Made by a program: the position numbers and the translations under genes. The notes under the pieces were generated by a model. The model was not told where the DNA came from and did not search any database. It worked only from the letters and a program-made list of their open reading frames with translations. This document shows positions 1-7,364 of a stretch of DNA of 13,122 nt, piece by piece (the first letter of the stretch is position 1; every line of letters starts with the position of its first letter). Origin of the DNA: JAQUGA01 sp964521105 (GTDB lineage: Bacteria; Bacteroidota; Bacteroidia; Bacteroidales; WCHB1-69); NCBI GenBank assembly GCA_964521105.1, contig CAZFPO010000083.1:1-13122 (forward strand). Direction: 5' to 3'.

Positions 1-474
1 ATTTAATATTATTTTCACCATTTCATCAATTTTTTGCTCATCTAATTTTGATGTATTTTCAGTTACTTTTGATACTTTCTTAACAATAAAACGTTCAAAA
101 AAATTCATTTTATCAATTAAAAATTCTCCGCCTACGTTTATTTTAAACATAGCTTTACTTCTTAATTTTTCAGAATAAGCATCGTTGATTTGCTTTTCAT
201 AACCCGCCTCATTCATTCCACACAAAAAAAGACCAAATTGCTTTTGCAATATAATATTTTCATTATCATTGCAAAACTTTTTTATTACCGACTGAATCTT
301 ACCAGCATGTATTGAACCACCAATAACGATAGTGTCGTATAGGTTTATATCAAAATTCTTCTGATTTTTTAAATCATATACATCCGTTTTATCAATTTGA
401 AGTTTGTCTGATAACATTTCAGCAACCTTCCGGCTTGTTCCATGACAAGTGGCATATAAAATTGCAGTTTTCAT
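1..474 (-). CDS. Flavodoxin / HemG-like protein (3' end cut by window edge)
   Basis: The frame opens with ATG at 472-474 and stays open for 158 codons to the left edge, so the C-terminus is missing. The protein begins MKTAILYATCHGTSRKVAEM, a flavodoxin-type FMN phosphate-binding loop (T-x-x-G-T-x-R) after a first beta strand. Around residues 49-65 comes IVIGGSIHAGKIQSVIKKF, typical of the flavodoxin_5 / HemG branch (menaquinone-dependent protoporphyrinogen oxidase), and then GLFLCGM. HemG proteins are about 170-180 residues, so little is likely missing. I see no signal peptide, so it should be cytoplasmic or peripheral to the membrane. It lies 165 bp downstream of feoAB on the same strand, which suits an iron- or heme-linked redox role. 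The flavodoxin-like fold is well supported. The HemG activity itself is inferred, and a general electron-transfer flavodoxin remains possible. Confidence 0.8.
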   Translation of the reverse strand, partial: MKTAILYATCHGTSRKVAEMLSDKLQIDKTDVYDLKNQKNFDINLYDTIVIGGSIHAGKIQSVIKKFCNDNENIILQKQFGLFLCGMNEAGYEKQINDAYSEKLRSKAMFKINVGGEFLIDKMNFFERFIVKKVSKVTENTSKLDEQKIDEMVKIILN

Positions 475-639
475 TGATTCTTATTTTTTTTATAGTAAAA
501 TTAGATCAATAATGGGATACTAAAATTATATTTTTTGCTAAAACCCAATTTTTAACCGCTAAATGACAGAAAAGAAAAGGCAAATCAAATTTCAGATTTA
601 CATTATTTGGTTAAAAAAAAATTTGGTTAGTAATGCAAA

Positions 640-3147
640 TTAATAACCCAGCAACATACCAACCCGATAAACAACAAATGATAAACCCCAAGCCATTGAA
701 AATGTGTAAACCATCGAAAAAATGCCCCACATGACGCTTCCAGATTCTTTTATAATAGCAGTTATTGAACCAATACAAGGAAAATAAATTGAAACAAACA
801 AAATAAAAACAAAGGCTAAAAGAGGCGAAAAATATGGTTTTCCTTTATTTGGACCATCCAAATAGGTTTGTTCTTTTAATTTATGACTCAATAAATGTGT
901 GGTTTCACCTTCGCTATCTTCGGTTTGATAAAGCACCGCAAGCGAACTAATAATAATTTCTTTTGCCGGAATTCCAGACAAAATACTCACACCCAATTTC
1001 CAATCAAAACCCAAAGGTTTTATTGCTGGTTCAATCACTTTTCCAATTTGAGCTAAATACGAATTTTCGTGTAGCATTCGCTGCCGTTCTAAACGACGAT
1101 CCTTCATTAGTTTTGTAAGAGAAGTTGAATCAAATGTCTGATATTGAGCCGAATCAGAAATTGCAGTTTGATTTGCCACAATTTTACTGGTTTCAACATC
1201 ATGTTTTTCAATCTCAGGCGAGGTTGTTGGGAAATAACCTAATGCCCAAAACACAACGGAAGAAATCAAAATCACGCTGGCGATTTTTTTCAAATATTCT
1301 CTAGCTTTTTCCCACATAAACTTAAACATCGAAGTTACCGTAGGGATTCGGTAAGGCGGCAAATCCATCACAAATGGAGCATCTACTGTTTTAAATACAA
1401 ACCTTCGCATCCACAATGCTGTGAATATTGCCAATGCAATGCCTGTGAAATAAATTACAAATATGATTATTGAAGCATTTCGTGGAAAAAATGTTCCGGC
1501 AAACAAAATGTATACAGGTAACCGAGCATTGCACGAAATAAACGGGTTAATTAACATGGTAATCATACGCTCGTTTCTATTTTCCAAAATTCGAGTCGAC
1601 ATGATGGCTGGAACGTTACATCCAAATCCCATGACCAAAGGAATAAATGATTTTCCGTGCAAACCGATTTTATGCATAAAATTATCGAGAATAAAAACTG
1701 CCCTCGACATGTACCCTGTTCCTTCCATAATGGCAATAAACAGAAAAAGCAACAGAATATTTGGCAAAAAAACAAGCACTCCTCCCACTCCACTAATTAC
1801 ACCATCGACCATTAAATCTTTCAGCATCGAATCTGCCATGTTTGATGCAATCCAACTTCCAAACCATTGAACACCATGCTCAATCCAAGACATTGGATAT
1901 GCACCAAGCTTAAATGTTGCAAAAAACATCAACCAGATAAGTCCAGCAAATATTGGAAAACCTAATATTTTATGTGTTAAAAAGCGGTCGAAACTACGAT
2001 TTGATTCATTTTTTGGCAACAATGGCTCTTTTATCGTTTCGTAGACAGCACCTTTTATAAAACCAAATTTCAAACGAGTAATTACGCTGTCAACTGTATC
2101 ACCGTATTCCTTTTCGATGCGGTCGTGAAATTTTTCAACTTCAGCAAAAATCAACCGTTCATTAATCAGTTGCGAAACCTCTTTTTGAGTTTCAATATCA
2201 CCTTCGAGGAGTTTTACCGAAAGATAACGAGGTGAGACCTTATTTCCCAATGATGATGAAATGTCCTCACGAATTAATTTTTGAATTGACTTAATGGCTT
2301 CCTCAATTAAATCGCCATAATGCACATGAATATGACGCGAGAATTTATTATTATCATTATAAACCGAAATTAATGCTTCAAGCAATTCATTGGCACTCGA
2401 CTGATGCTTGGTAACAATTGGAATTATTGGACAACCCAGCAATCGGCTAAGTTCTTCAAGCTCGAGTTTTCGACCCGATTTTTCAAGTTCATCAAACATG
2501 GTGATGGCGATAACCATGGGAATATCCATGTCGATAATTTCGGTTGTAAGGTATAAATTTCGTTCAAGATTACTACCATCAACCACGTTTAAAATTAAAT
2601 CGGGTGTTTGGTTTACAATGTGATTTTTTGCAATCTCTTCACTTTCAACAACATTACATAGTGAATTTATTCCAGGCAAATCAGTAATGGTAATCTGATA
2701 CCCTTCGTACGGAATCTCAAATTCTTTGGCACTTAAAGTTACTCCCGAATAATTGGCAACTCGCTCGTTTAAACCTGTTAATGCGTTAAACAAAGAGGTT
2801 TTGCCAGAATTCGGCAAGCCCAGAATTGCTACATTTATTGTCGTATTTTTATCTTGCTTATCTCTAAAATCAGTATTTTCTGAAACCGATTGTTTATTTG
2901 GCATTACAGATTGAGAAAGCTCGCTAATAGAAACAACCTCCACTAAATCGGTATCTACTTTTCTAATAATCAAATGCGAACCCATTACTAAAAATTCGCC
3001 AATATCTCCAAAAGGAGCAATTTTAAGCACTTTCACCTCTTCACCTTGAACCAATCCTAGCTCCATCATGCGTTTGCGGTATGACCCGCTACCCATAATC
3101 TTTACTATAATCGCTTTTTCGCCAACTTTGAGCTTACTTAAAACCAT
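640..3147 (-). CDS. feoB: Ferrous iron transporter, FeoA-FeoB fusion
   Basis: This is a Fe(II) uptake permease of the inner membrane, 835 residues long. Residues 1-75 form a FeoA-like SH3 domain (KLKVGEKAIIVKIMG, then RMMELGLVQGEEV), followed by a polar linker. The G domain has G1 GLPNSGKT (110-117), GVT for G2 (135-137) and DLPG for G3 (156-159). The G4 position reads TMFD (216-219), where NMxD is usual. A helical region (about 270-375) leads to the membrane core from about residue 390, with the first Gate motif GFGCNVPAIMSTR (507-519) and the second around PCIGSITAIIKESGS (790-804). A hydrophilic insert (about 641-695) precedes ENSYLAQIGK, an arrangement I recall from other Bacteroidetes FeoB proteins. 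The ATG at 3145-3147 starts the FeoA domain directly. FeoA and FeoB are separate genes in enterobacteria; fusion is common in Bacteroidetes. A -7 element lies just upstream. I saw no convincing Fur box. Confidence 0.97.
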   Translation of the reverse strand: MVLSKLKVGEKAIIVKIMGSGSYRKRMMELGLVQGEEVKVLKIAPFGDIGEFLVMGSHLIIRKVDTDLVEVVSISELSQSVMPNKQSVSENTDFRDKQDKNTTINVAILGLPNSGKTSLFNALTGLNERVANYSGVTLSAKEFEIPYEGYQITITDLPGINSLCNVVESEEIAKNHIVNQTPDLILNVVDGSNLERNLYLTTEIIDMDIPMVIAITMFDELEKSGRKLELEELSRLLGCPIIPIVTKHQSSANELLEALISVYNDNNKFSRHIHVHYGDLIEEAIKSIQKLIREDISSSLGNKVSPRYLSVKLLEGDIETQKEVSQLINERLIFAEVEKFHDRIEKEYGDTVDSVITRLKFGFIKGAVYETIKEPLLPKNESNRSFDRFLTHKILGFPIFAGLIWLMFFATFKLGAYPMSWIEHGVQWFGSWIASNMADSMLKDLMVDGVISGVGGVLVFLPNILLLFLFIAIMEGTGYMSRAVFILDNFMHKIGLHGKSFIPLVMGFGCNVPAIMSTRILENRNERMITMLINPFISCNARLPVYILFAGTFFPRNASIIIFVIYFTGIALAIFTALWMRRFVFKTVDAPFVMDLPPYRIPTVTSMFKFMWEKAREYLKKIASVILISSVVFWALGYFPTTSPEIEKHDVETSKIVANQTAISDSAQYQTFDSTSLTKLMKDRRLERQRMLHENSYLAQIGKVIEPAIKPLGFDWKLGVSILSGIPAKEIIISSLAVLYQTEDSEGETTHLLSHKLKEQTYLDGPNKGKPYFSPLLAFVFILFVSIYFPCIGSITAIIKESGSVMWGIFSMVYTFSMAWGLSFVVYRVGMLLGY

Positions 3148-3170
3148 TTATTTAGATTCATTATAATTAG

Positions 3171-3178
3171 CAAAAGTA
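3171..3178 (-). promoter_or_regulatory. Putative -7 element of feoAB
   Basis: Read on the minus strand this is TACTTTTG, an exact match to the Bacteroidetes -7 consensus TAnnTTTG, placed 24-31 bp before the feoAB ATG. No good TTTG lies at the expected upstream distance (TTTA is the nearest), so this is a half-supported promoter. The resulting leader would be only about 15-20 nt. Confidence 0.4.
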
Positions 3179-3261
3179 TAAAAAATTTGTTCACTAAATT
3201 AAATTCACGGTTTTTTTGACAAATAATGCAATTATTCTTGAATCAATTGGATGTATTACAA

Positions 3262-3654
3262 TTATATATTTGAAATTGAAATTACATCTATTGCAATTTC
3301 AAGTATAACTAAAGTTACTGCAAAATTAATTACTGTTCCTAAAAGATAATATGTTGGGTCTTTTTGAATTTCCTCTTTTCTAACAAATTCTTTTGCACCA
3401 AAAATCAACGCGAGACCGCTATACTCCTTATTAACAACAAATACGAAAATAATTAATGTTTCAAAAAAACCAATCCAGAAGCCTAAATCTTTCCACCATG
3501 AAGATTTATTTTCATTTTCTTGAGTTTGATTTGGGAGTTGGTTGGTTGCTCTTTTTAACCATGGAATACCTAGTTTTATTAAAACAGATGAAAGAATCAT
3601 AGACATCACAAATGCCAATACAATTATTGCCGAACGACAGATGTAATCATTCAT
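3262..3654 (-). CDS. Small membrane protein partnered with the SatD-like gene
   Basis: This 130-residue protein has a hydrophobic N-terminal helix (about 7-29), a polar loop rich in N, Q, E and K (about 37-57) with a tryptophan pair, then hydrophobic segments at about 58-75 and 101-122. The stretch GFFETLIIFVFVVNKEYSG followed by FGAKEFVRKEEI and YYLLGTVINF resembles, from memory, the C-terminal membrane portion of DUF3307-type proteins (E..., G...AAKS..RF..., EY.LIGTL.SF). Proteins of that kind often sit beside SatD genes. Its start overlaps the end of the SatD-like gene by 8 bp, so the two are almost certainly co-transcribed and probably translationally coupled. I recognise no enzymatic motif. 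It is likely an inner-membrane protein whose activity depends on its partner. Membrane location is well supported; family assignment is tentative. Confidence 0.8.
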   Translation of the reverse strand: MNDYICRSAIIVLAFVMSMILSSVLIKLGIPWLKRATNQLPNQTQENENKSSWWKDLGFWIGFFETLIIFVFVVNKEYSGLALIFGAKEFVRKEEIQKDPTYYLLGTVINFAVTLVILEIAIDVISISNI

Positions 3655-4285
3655 GGTTTTTTAAGATTAAGTTAATTGTGAGTTCTGCTTCAACTATATA
3701 ATTTGCTTTACTACGTTGAATAGCATCCCAAATTGATTGAGAATGTTTTGATAATATTATTGCAATTTGTTTCTGGGTATGTCCTTCTCTATACAACTCA
3801 AAAACATTTCGCTGATATTCACTCATATCTTGTAAAATCACATTGCTAATTTCACATAATGAATCAAGAGTTTTGTTTATAAGGGAATCCTCAAGTTGCC
3901 ATGAACATAAACGGTTATTTTTTTTTAATAATTCAATAGTTTTATTGGCTTTCTTGAAAATCATTCCTCCAATTTTACGAATATCTGATGATATTCTAGC
4001 CACTGAACCTTTAACAACAACATATCTAACACTTGTTATGGGATAAAAAATCTTTCTGATTTCAACCACTACATTAAAAATATTTTCAGGAGTTTTGAAT
4101 AAACCTGCAATTTCATCACCGTAGCTCAAATTCAAAGGTAAAACTAAATTATTCTTTAGATTATTATTCAAACTAACTAATTGATTTTCCAACAAATCCA
4201 TTTTAATGTTTAAATCCTCTACAGATAATTTGGTTGAATCAACAACATCAATAAGTAACAAGTAATAATCCGTTTTTGTGTCCAT
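3647..4285 (-). CDS. SatD-family-like protein: cyclase-like N-terminus plus C-terminal HTH
   Basis: This 212-residue soluble protein begins with YYLLLIDVVDSTKL (DVVDST at 13-18), then YGDEIAGLF (55-63), RYVVVKGSV (87-95) and IGGMIFKKANK (105-115). That order matches the SatD family (named after satD of the Streptococcus mutans acid-tolerance operon) and also the layout of class III nucleotidyl cyclases (D-x-x-x-S/T first strand, GD-x-x-x-x-x-F hairpin, R...G strand, G..v..A helix). The last 60 residues (about 155-200) contain SEYQRNVFELYREGHTQKQI and a following helix, typical of a sigma-region-4 or LuxR-type helix-turn-helix. It may therefore bind DNA, or sense a ligand and act on its overlapping membrane partner. 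Cyclase activity is only an analogy: the second catalytic Asp and the substrate-binding residues are not evident by eye. Sampled codon positions are very A+T-rich compared with feoAB. Confidence 0.78.
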   Translation of the reverse strand: MDTKTDYYLLLIDVVDSTKLSVEDLNIKMDLLENQLVSLNNNLKNNLVLPLNLSYGDEIAGLFKTPENIFNVVVEIRKIFYPITSVRYVVVKGSVARISSDIRKIGGMIFKKANKTIELLKKNNRLCSWQLEDSLINKTLDSLCEISNVILQDMSEYQRNVFELYREGHTQKQIAIILSKHSQSIWDAIQRSKANYIVEAELTINLILKNHE

Positions 4286-4325
4286 TTAATTCTTTTCAAA
4301 TTAGGAATTTAATCTTTTAACTCTG

Positions 4326-4333
4326 CAAATATA
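4326..4333 (-). promoter_or_regulatory. Putative -7 element of the SatD-like operon
   Basis: On the minus strand this reads TATATTTG, an exact TAnnTTTG match, about 41 bp before the ATG at 4283-4285. No clear -33 TTTG is present at 19-21 bp upstream, where the tandem repeat begins, so this promoter may be weak or activator-dependent. Confidence 0.45.
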
Positions 4334-4357
4334 ACTAAATTATCATTGTTTATAAAT

Positions 4358-4414
4358 AAATAAATCATTTTCCATTGTTTTTATAGAAATAAATTATTTT
4401 TCATTGATTTTTAG
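4358..4414. repeat. Two tandem imperfect 28-29 bp repeats
   Basis: Copy 1 (4358-4386) and copy 2 (4387-4414) both run AAATAAAT, then a T-rich block, CATTG, then a T-run ending in AG. They differ at only a few positions and by one base in length. A partial third unit (AAATTATCATTG) appears at about 4337-4348. The array lies immediately upstream of the SatD operon's -7 element, where an activator could bind, although slipped-strand duplication of A+T-rich DNA explains it equally well. Confidence 0.7.
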
Positions 4415-4617
4415 TTATTTAAAATACAATAATTCATACATTTTATTTCTTCAAAAGCACTTTAAAAAAGCCTACCCAAGTAAAAGTTGAGAATGTTTTT
4501 CAAATATATCAAATCAATCCACACCTCAACAAAAAAATCTCAAACCAATCAAATTCAACAAATGGAATGGATGAAATTGGAGTGAATGAAAATTAAATTC
4601 AAAAATATCTATTTAAT

Positions 4618-6102
4618 TTATTCAGTTTTTCCGAATATTTCAATAATTAATTTATCAATTTGTTTATCAGTATATTTCAAATTTAAGGCAGCTTTTCTAA
4701 TTTCTTCCTTTTTGTACTCCGAAAGTGGTGAATATATACTAAAAGACGCAAACATGCTCCCTAATTCATCTAAGGGATTATCCGAATTTGCTGTATCTGA
4801 GTCTATTTGTTCTTTAATCCAGGTGAGTAAAGCAATTAAGCCTTTTTCCTTGTCAAATTTAATTATCTGGGCAGGTATTTCTGGGGGTATTAAAGTTATG
4901 GGAATATTTTTCATTCTTGGCAAATAATCCACCATAGGTTGCCAACCTCTTGGATCTTTCAACTCTGCCAATACTGAAGCGGCTATGGTAACCGTGCAAG
5001 TAGAAGGTGCATTTTGCATTAAAAGAATTACTTTAGGCACAACTGAATCACCAATTTCTATTAATGACTTTTCAATTTCTTCTTCAATACCGTTTCCATG
5101 ATTTGCATGGGAATTAAGAATAGCAATAAATACCTCAACAGCTCTTTTCTCATCTTGCTTTTTGAGATATTTTATTTTTTTTAATTTTTGATTTGTTGAA
5201 TTGTCATCAATAAAGAATTGTATTGTTTTGTAATTTTCTGTAGAATAATCTAAATCACAGTATTCAGGAACCCACGAATAATATTGAGCTTTCAATAGTG
5301 AAATTCTGAGTTTATCGCTGTCCCCAATTATTTCATATAACTGAGAGAATTTATTTTGCACATCAGAGCTTCTAGGATATTTTTTATTTAAGTCAAAAAG
5401 TATACTTTCAGCTTTTGAATAATCTTTTTCACCAATATAGTTATCTACAATCAAAAAGAACGCATTATCAGCATATTCTTCAATCTCTAACAACTTTGAC
5501 AAATAGTAAGTGGATTCTTTGAAGTTTCCAAGAACTTGAAAAATATATCCAGTCAACATGGTTTCATGAAATCTATCTTGATAGGTATCAGACAAGTATT
5601 TAAAGTCACTTAATGCTGCTAAATAATTTTGTTTTTTAAAAATCGAATCATCGAAATTTAATTTTTTGTTCTTTGCTAAGTAAACACTATTACCATCAAT
5701 ATTTCTAATTCCTACACCTAATTCAGCCATTTCTAAATTCATACCTCCTCGTCTAAAAATTAAATCGGGGTTTGAACCATAAATTGTAATTGCTGAGTCA
5801 ATAATTGTCATTGCTTCAATCCATTTACCACTTCTGAATAAGGCCCAAGAATAAGTATCAAATATTAGTGGACATTTTTCTGATTTTTCAAAAATTTCTT
5901 TTGCTAGTATTGCTGATTTTTCACTTTGTAAATTTTCGATTAGTAATAGTACTTCTCCCAATTTTACATTATCTGATTCCTTACAAAAAGTAGAATCCGT
6001 ATTATTCATTAGATGATAATCAAAAATCTTTCTTTCATAATCTTGAGCAAAAGAAACTTGATAATTTAAACTTAAAATTAAAATATAAAAATATTTTCTC
6101 AT
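4618..6102 (-). CDS. Exported TPR/HEAT-like repeat protein
   Basis: This is a 494-residue protein with an N-terminal signal peptide ending at about residue 19 (SFA|QDYE), so it should be periplasmic or secreted. No lipobox cysteine follows the signal. Residues 60-110 and 155-260 form helical pairs with TPR character, for example YSWALFRSGKWIEAM (84-98), GYIFQVLGNFKES (185-197) and NYIGEKDYSKAESIL (221-235). Residues 340-395 resemble HEAT-type repeats (SLIEIGDSVVPKVILLMQ, then AASVLAELKDPRGWQPMVDY). The C-terminal 100 residues are helical and unassigned. Such proteins usually act as scaffolds for other exported proteins. It lies 88 bp downstream of the DUF1573-like gene on the same strand and could be co-transcribed with it. 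I do not recognise an enzymatic domain or a T9SS tail. Confidence 0.75.
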   Translation of the reverse strand: MRKYFYILILSLNYQVSFAQDYERKIFDYHLMNNTDSTFCKESDNVKLGEVLLLIENLQSEKSAILAKEIFEKSEKCPLIFDTYSWALFRSGKWIEAMTIIDSAITIYGSNPDLIFRRGGMNLEMAELGVGIRNIDGNSVYLAKNKKLNFDDSIFKKQNYLAALSDFKYLSDTYQDRFHETMLTGYIFQVLGNFKESTYYLSKLLEIEEYADNAFFLIVDNYIGEKDYSKAESILFDLNKKYPRSSDVQNKFSQLYEIIGDSDKLRISLLKAQYYSWVPEYCDLDYSTENYKTIQFFIDDNSTNQKLKKIKYLKKQDEKRAVEVFIAILNSHANHGNGIEEEIEKSLIEIGDSVVPKVILLMQNAPSTCTVTIAASVLAELKDPRGWQPMVDYLPRMKNIPITLIPPEIPAQIIKFDKEKGLIALLTWIKEQIDSDTANSDNPLDELGSMFASFSIYSPLSEYKKEEIRKAALNLKYTDKQIDKLIIEIFGKTE

Positions 6103-6190
6103 ATAATTTGTTTTTTTAATTCATCGAGTTATAAAGTTAAATAACGGAGGTTTTGTGTGTTTAATTCGTAAATTAAGCTATTTAACTGTT

Positions 6191-7180
6191 TTATTTCAAA
6201 AATAATTCTAATCCTACCGCATCTTTCCTGATTTCGTGCTGCCAAGTTTTCTTGTACTTTCGCTTCAAATATTTAAAGGTCAGATTATTATATTTTGTCA
6301 AATAGTCGTGGTTGTAAGAGCCAACCATCGAATATTTCAGTTTGTATTTTTGCTGAAAGTCTAAATCTTCCTTGCTGAAATCATACGAACTTAACTCTGA
6401 AACGAAAATAATAAAAACATTGTTTTTGGCATTTTTTTTAAAGTTGTATCTTGGATTATTCCCTTTTTTCAAATCTTTTAGGGTTATCACCTGCGTTGGA
6501 TCCAAGGTTTTCGTTTTAGGAGTATAGGGCGGACCGTATTCTTCGACAAGCTTTACTCCTTCGCCCAAAATAACATTTATAACCGTGTCACTCGCCTTAA
6601 TTATGGTATCCTTCATGCCAATACATTGAAATTTTAAATATTCATCCGAAGTGGCTTTAATCGAATATTTTCCGTCAAAATCGGTTTGTGTTCCCCTATT
6701 CGTTCCTTCCACATAAACATTGGCAAATGGAATAAGTCCAGATTTATCGCTAAGCACACCACGAACTACTCGCTCTTGTTTTTTATCGTCAATAATCTGT
6801 ACTTTAACAGTTATCACAATCGGAACTTCACTTGAATTTGTACTAATGTAAATATATTGCTTGGTTGTAACTGCATAATTGGAAGGAAATTGAAACTCAA
6901 TAAATCCAATTTCATTGGGCGAAATGGGATTTATTGATCTGCTAATTATAGGAATTCCGGTTCCTTGTGCTCTGGTGATAACTAATGGTTCATTACCAAC
7001 ATTTGTAAATGGAATTTTCAACTCGACCTTTTCCCCAATTTTGACAGGTTTGAGGGTGTATTCCAAGGTATCGAACTTGATTTTTGCTTGTGCAAATGCC
7101 ATCCTATTCGTTAAAAACACGAAGGCGATTATTAAAAATATAGCATGGATTTTATTCTTCATTATTGCTTTTAGCCTCAA
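6191..7180 (-). CDS. Exported DUF1573-like plus carboxypeptidase-regulatory-like protein
   Basis: This 329-residue protein has a signal peptide (LTNRMAFA|QAK, cleavage near residue 30). The ATG at 7160-7162 (Met7, MKNKIHAIFL) gives a more usual signal length than the first ATG and may be the true start. Residues about 37-130 match an immunoglobulin-like DUF1573 domain: KIPFTNVGNEPLVITRAQGT, then ISPNEIGFIEFQF and a closing strand. Residues 137-208 form a CarboxypepD_reg-like beta sandwich: RGVLSDKSGLIPFANVYVEG, GTQTDFDGKYSI and LKFQCIGMKDTII, as seen at the N-termini of SusC-type transporters. The last 100 residues are basic and unassigned, ending in YLKRKYKKTWQHEIRKD. No TonB-dependent barrel follows, so this is a stand-alone protein and not a truncated SusC. 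It is probably periplasmic or at the outer membrane. Confidence 0.8.
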   Translation of the reverse strand: MRLKAIMKNKIHAIFLIIAFVFLTNRMAFAQAKIKFDTLEYTLKPVKIGEKVELKIPFTNVGNEPLVITRAQGTGIPIISRSINPISPNEIGFIEFQFPSNYAVTTKQYIYISTNSSEVPIVITVKVQIIDDKKQERVVRGVLSDKSGLIPFANVYVEGTNRGTQTDFDGKYSIKATSDEYLKFQCIGMKDTIIKASDTVINVILGEGVKLVEEYGPPYTPKTKTLDPTQVITLKDLKKGNNPRYNFKKNAKNNVFIIFVSELSSYDFSKEDLDFQQKYKLKYSMVGSYNHDYLTKYNNLTFKYLKRKYKKTWQHEIRKDAVGLELFLK

Positions 7181-7281
7181 ATTATTTTAATCAGATTCTG
7201 TTAACCGTATTCAATCAAGATATTAATCGCTGATAATTAGCAATTTAAAATTCAAATTCTACTTTTATAACAAGCCAAGAG

Positions 7282-7289
7282 CAAAGATA
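7282..7289 (-). promoter_or_regulatory. Putative -7 element of the DUF1573-like gene
   Basis: The minus strand reads TATCTTTG, an exact TAnnTTTG match, about 100 bp before the first ATG of the 329-residue gene. A matching TTTG at 19-21 bp upstream is absent. The implied leader is about 95-115 nt, depending on which ATG is used. Confidence 0.35.
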
Positions 7290-7326
7290 ATAAATTACTT
7301 TAGTGATTCGACTTTGTACAAACCTC

Positions 7327-7359
7327 CACTAGTCAGTATGGTGTTATTAGCAACTAGTG
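7327..7359. repeat. Short inverted repeat downstream of the PepSY-like gene
   Basis: CACTAGT (7327-7333) and ACTAGTG (7353-7359) form a 7 bp perfect inverted repeat with a 19 nt loop, just past the stop codon of the 222-residue gene. No U-tract follows on the minus strand, so a terminator role is doubtful. Confidence 0.5.
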
Positions 7360-7364
7360 TTTTA

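Larger units (their letters stand above)
4286..4617. other. A+T-rich intergenic region upstream of the SatD-like operon
   Basis: This 332 bp stretch separates the SatD-like operon from the TPR-like gene. It holds the SatD -7 element (4326-4333) and a tandem imperfect repeat (4358-4414). The part from about 4440 to 4617 has no open frame, hairpin terminator or recognisable RNA that I can see. No good terminator for the TPR-like gene is visible. Confidence 0.6.

Noticed and set aside
605..629. Repeated ATTTGGTTA flanking a poly-A run after feoAB
   Set aside because: A 9 bp direct repeat around an A-run is not a hairpin and gives no terminator structure. It is too short to call.
1463..1870. Plus-strand open frame of 135 codons opposite feoB
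   Set aside because: It lies wholly antisense to the conserved membrane core of FeoB and has no recognisable domain, so it is a shadow frame.
3148..3261. Possible Fur box upstream of feoAB
   Set aside because: Only a partial A+T palindrome (around ATTATAATGAAT) is present, which is expected by chance here and does not match the Fur consensus.
6191..7180. Truncated SusC/TonB-dependent receptor
   Set aside because: The CarboxypepD_reg-like domain is present, but it is preceded by a DUF1573-like domain and followed by an intact, terminated, non-barrel domain. There is no frameshift or plug domain remnant.
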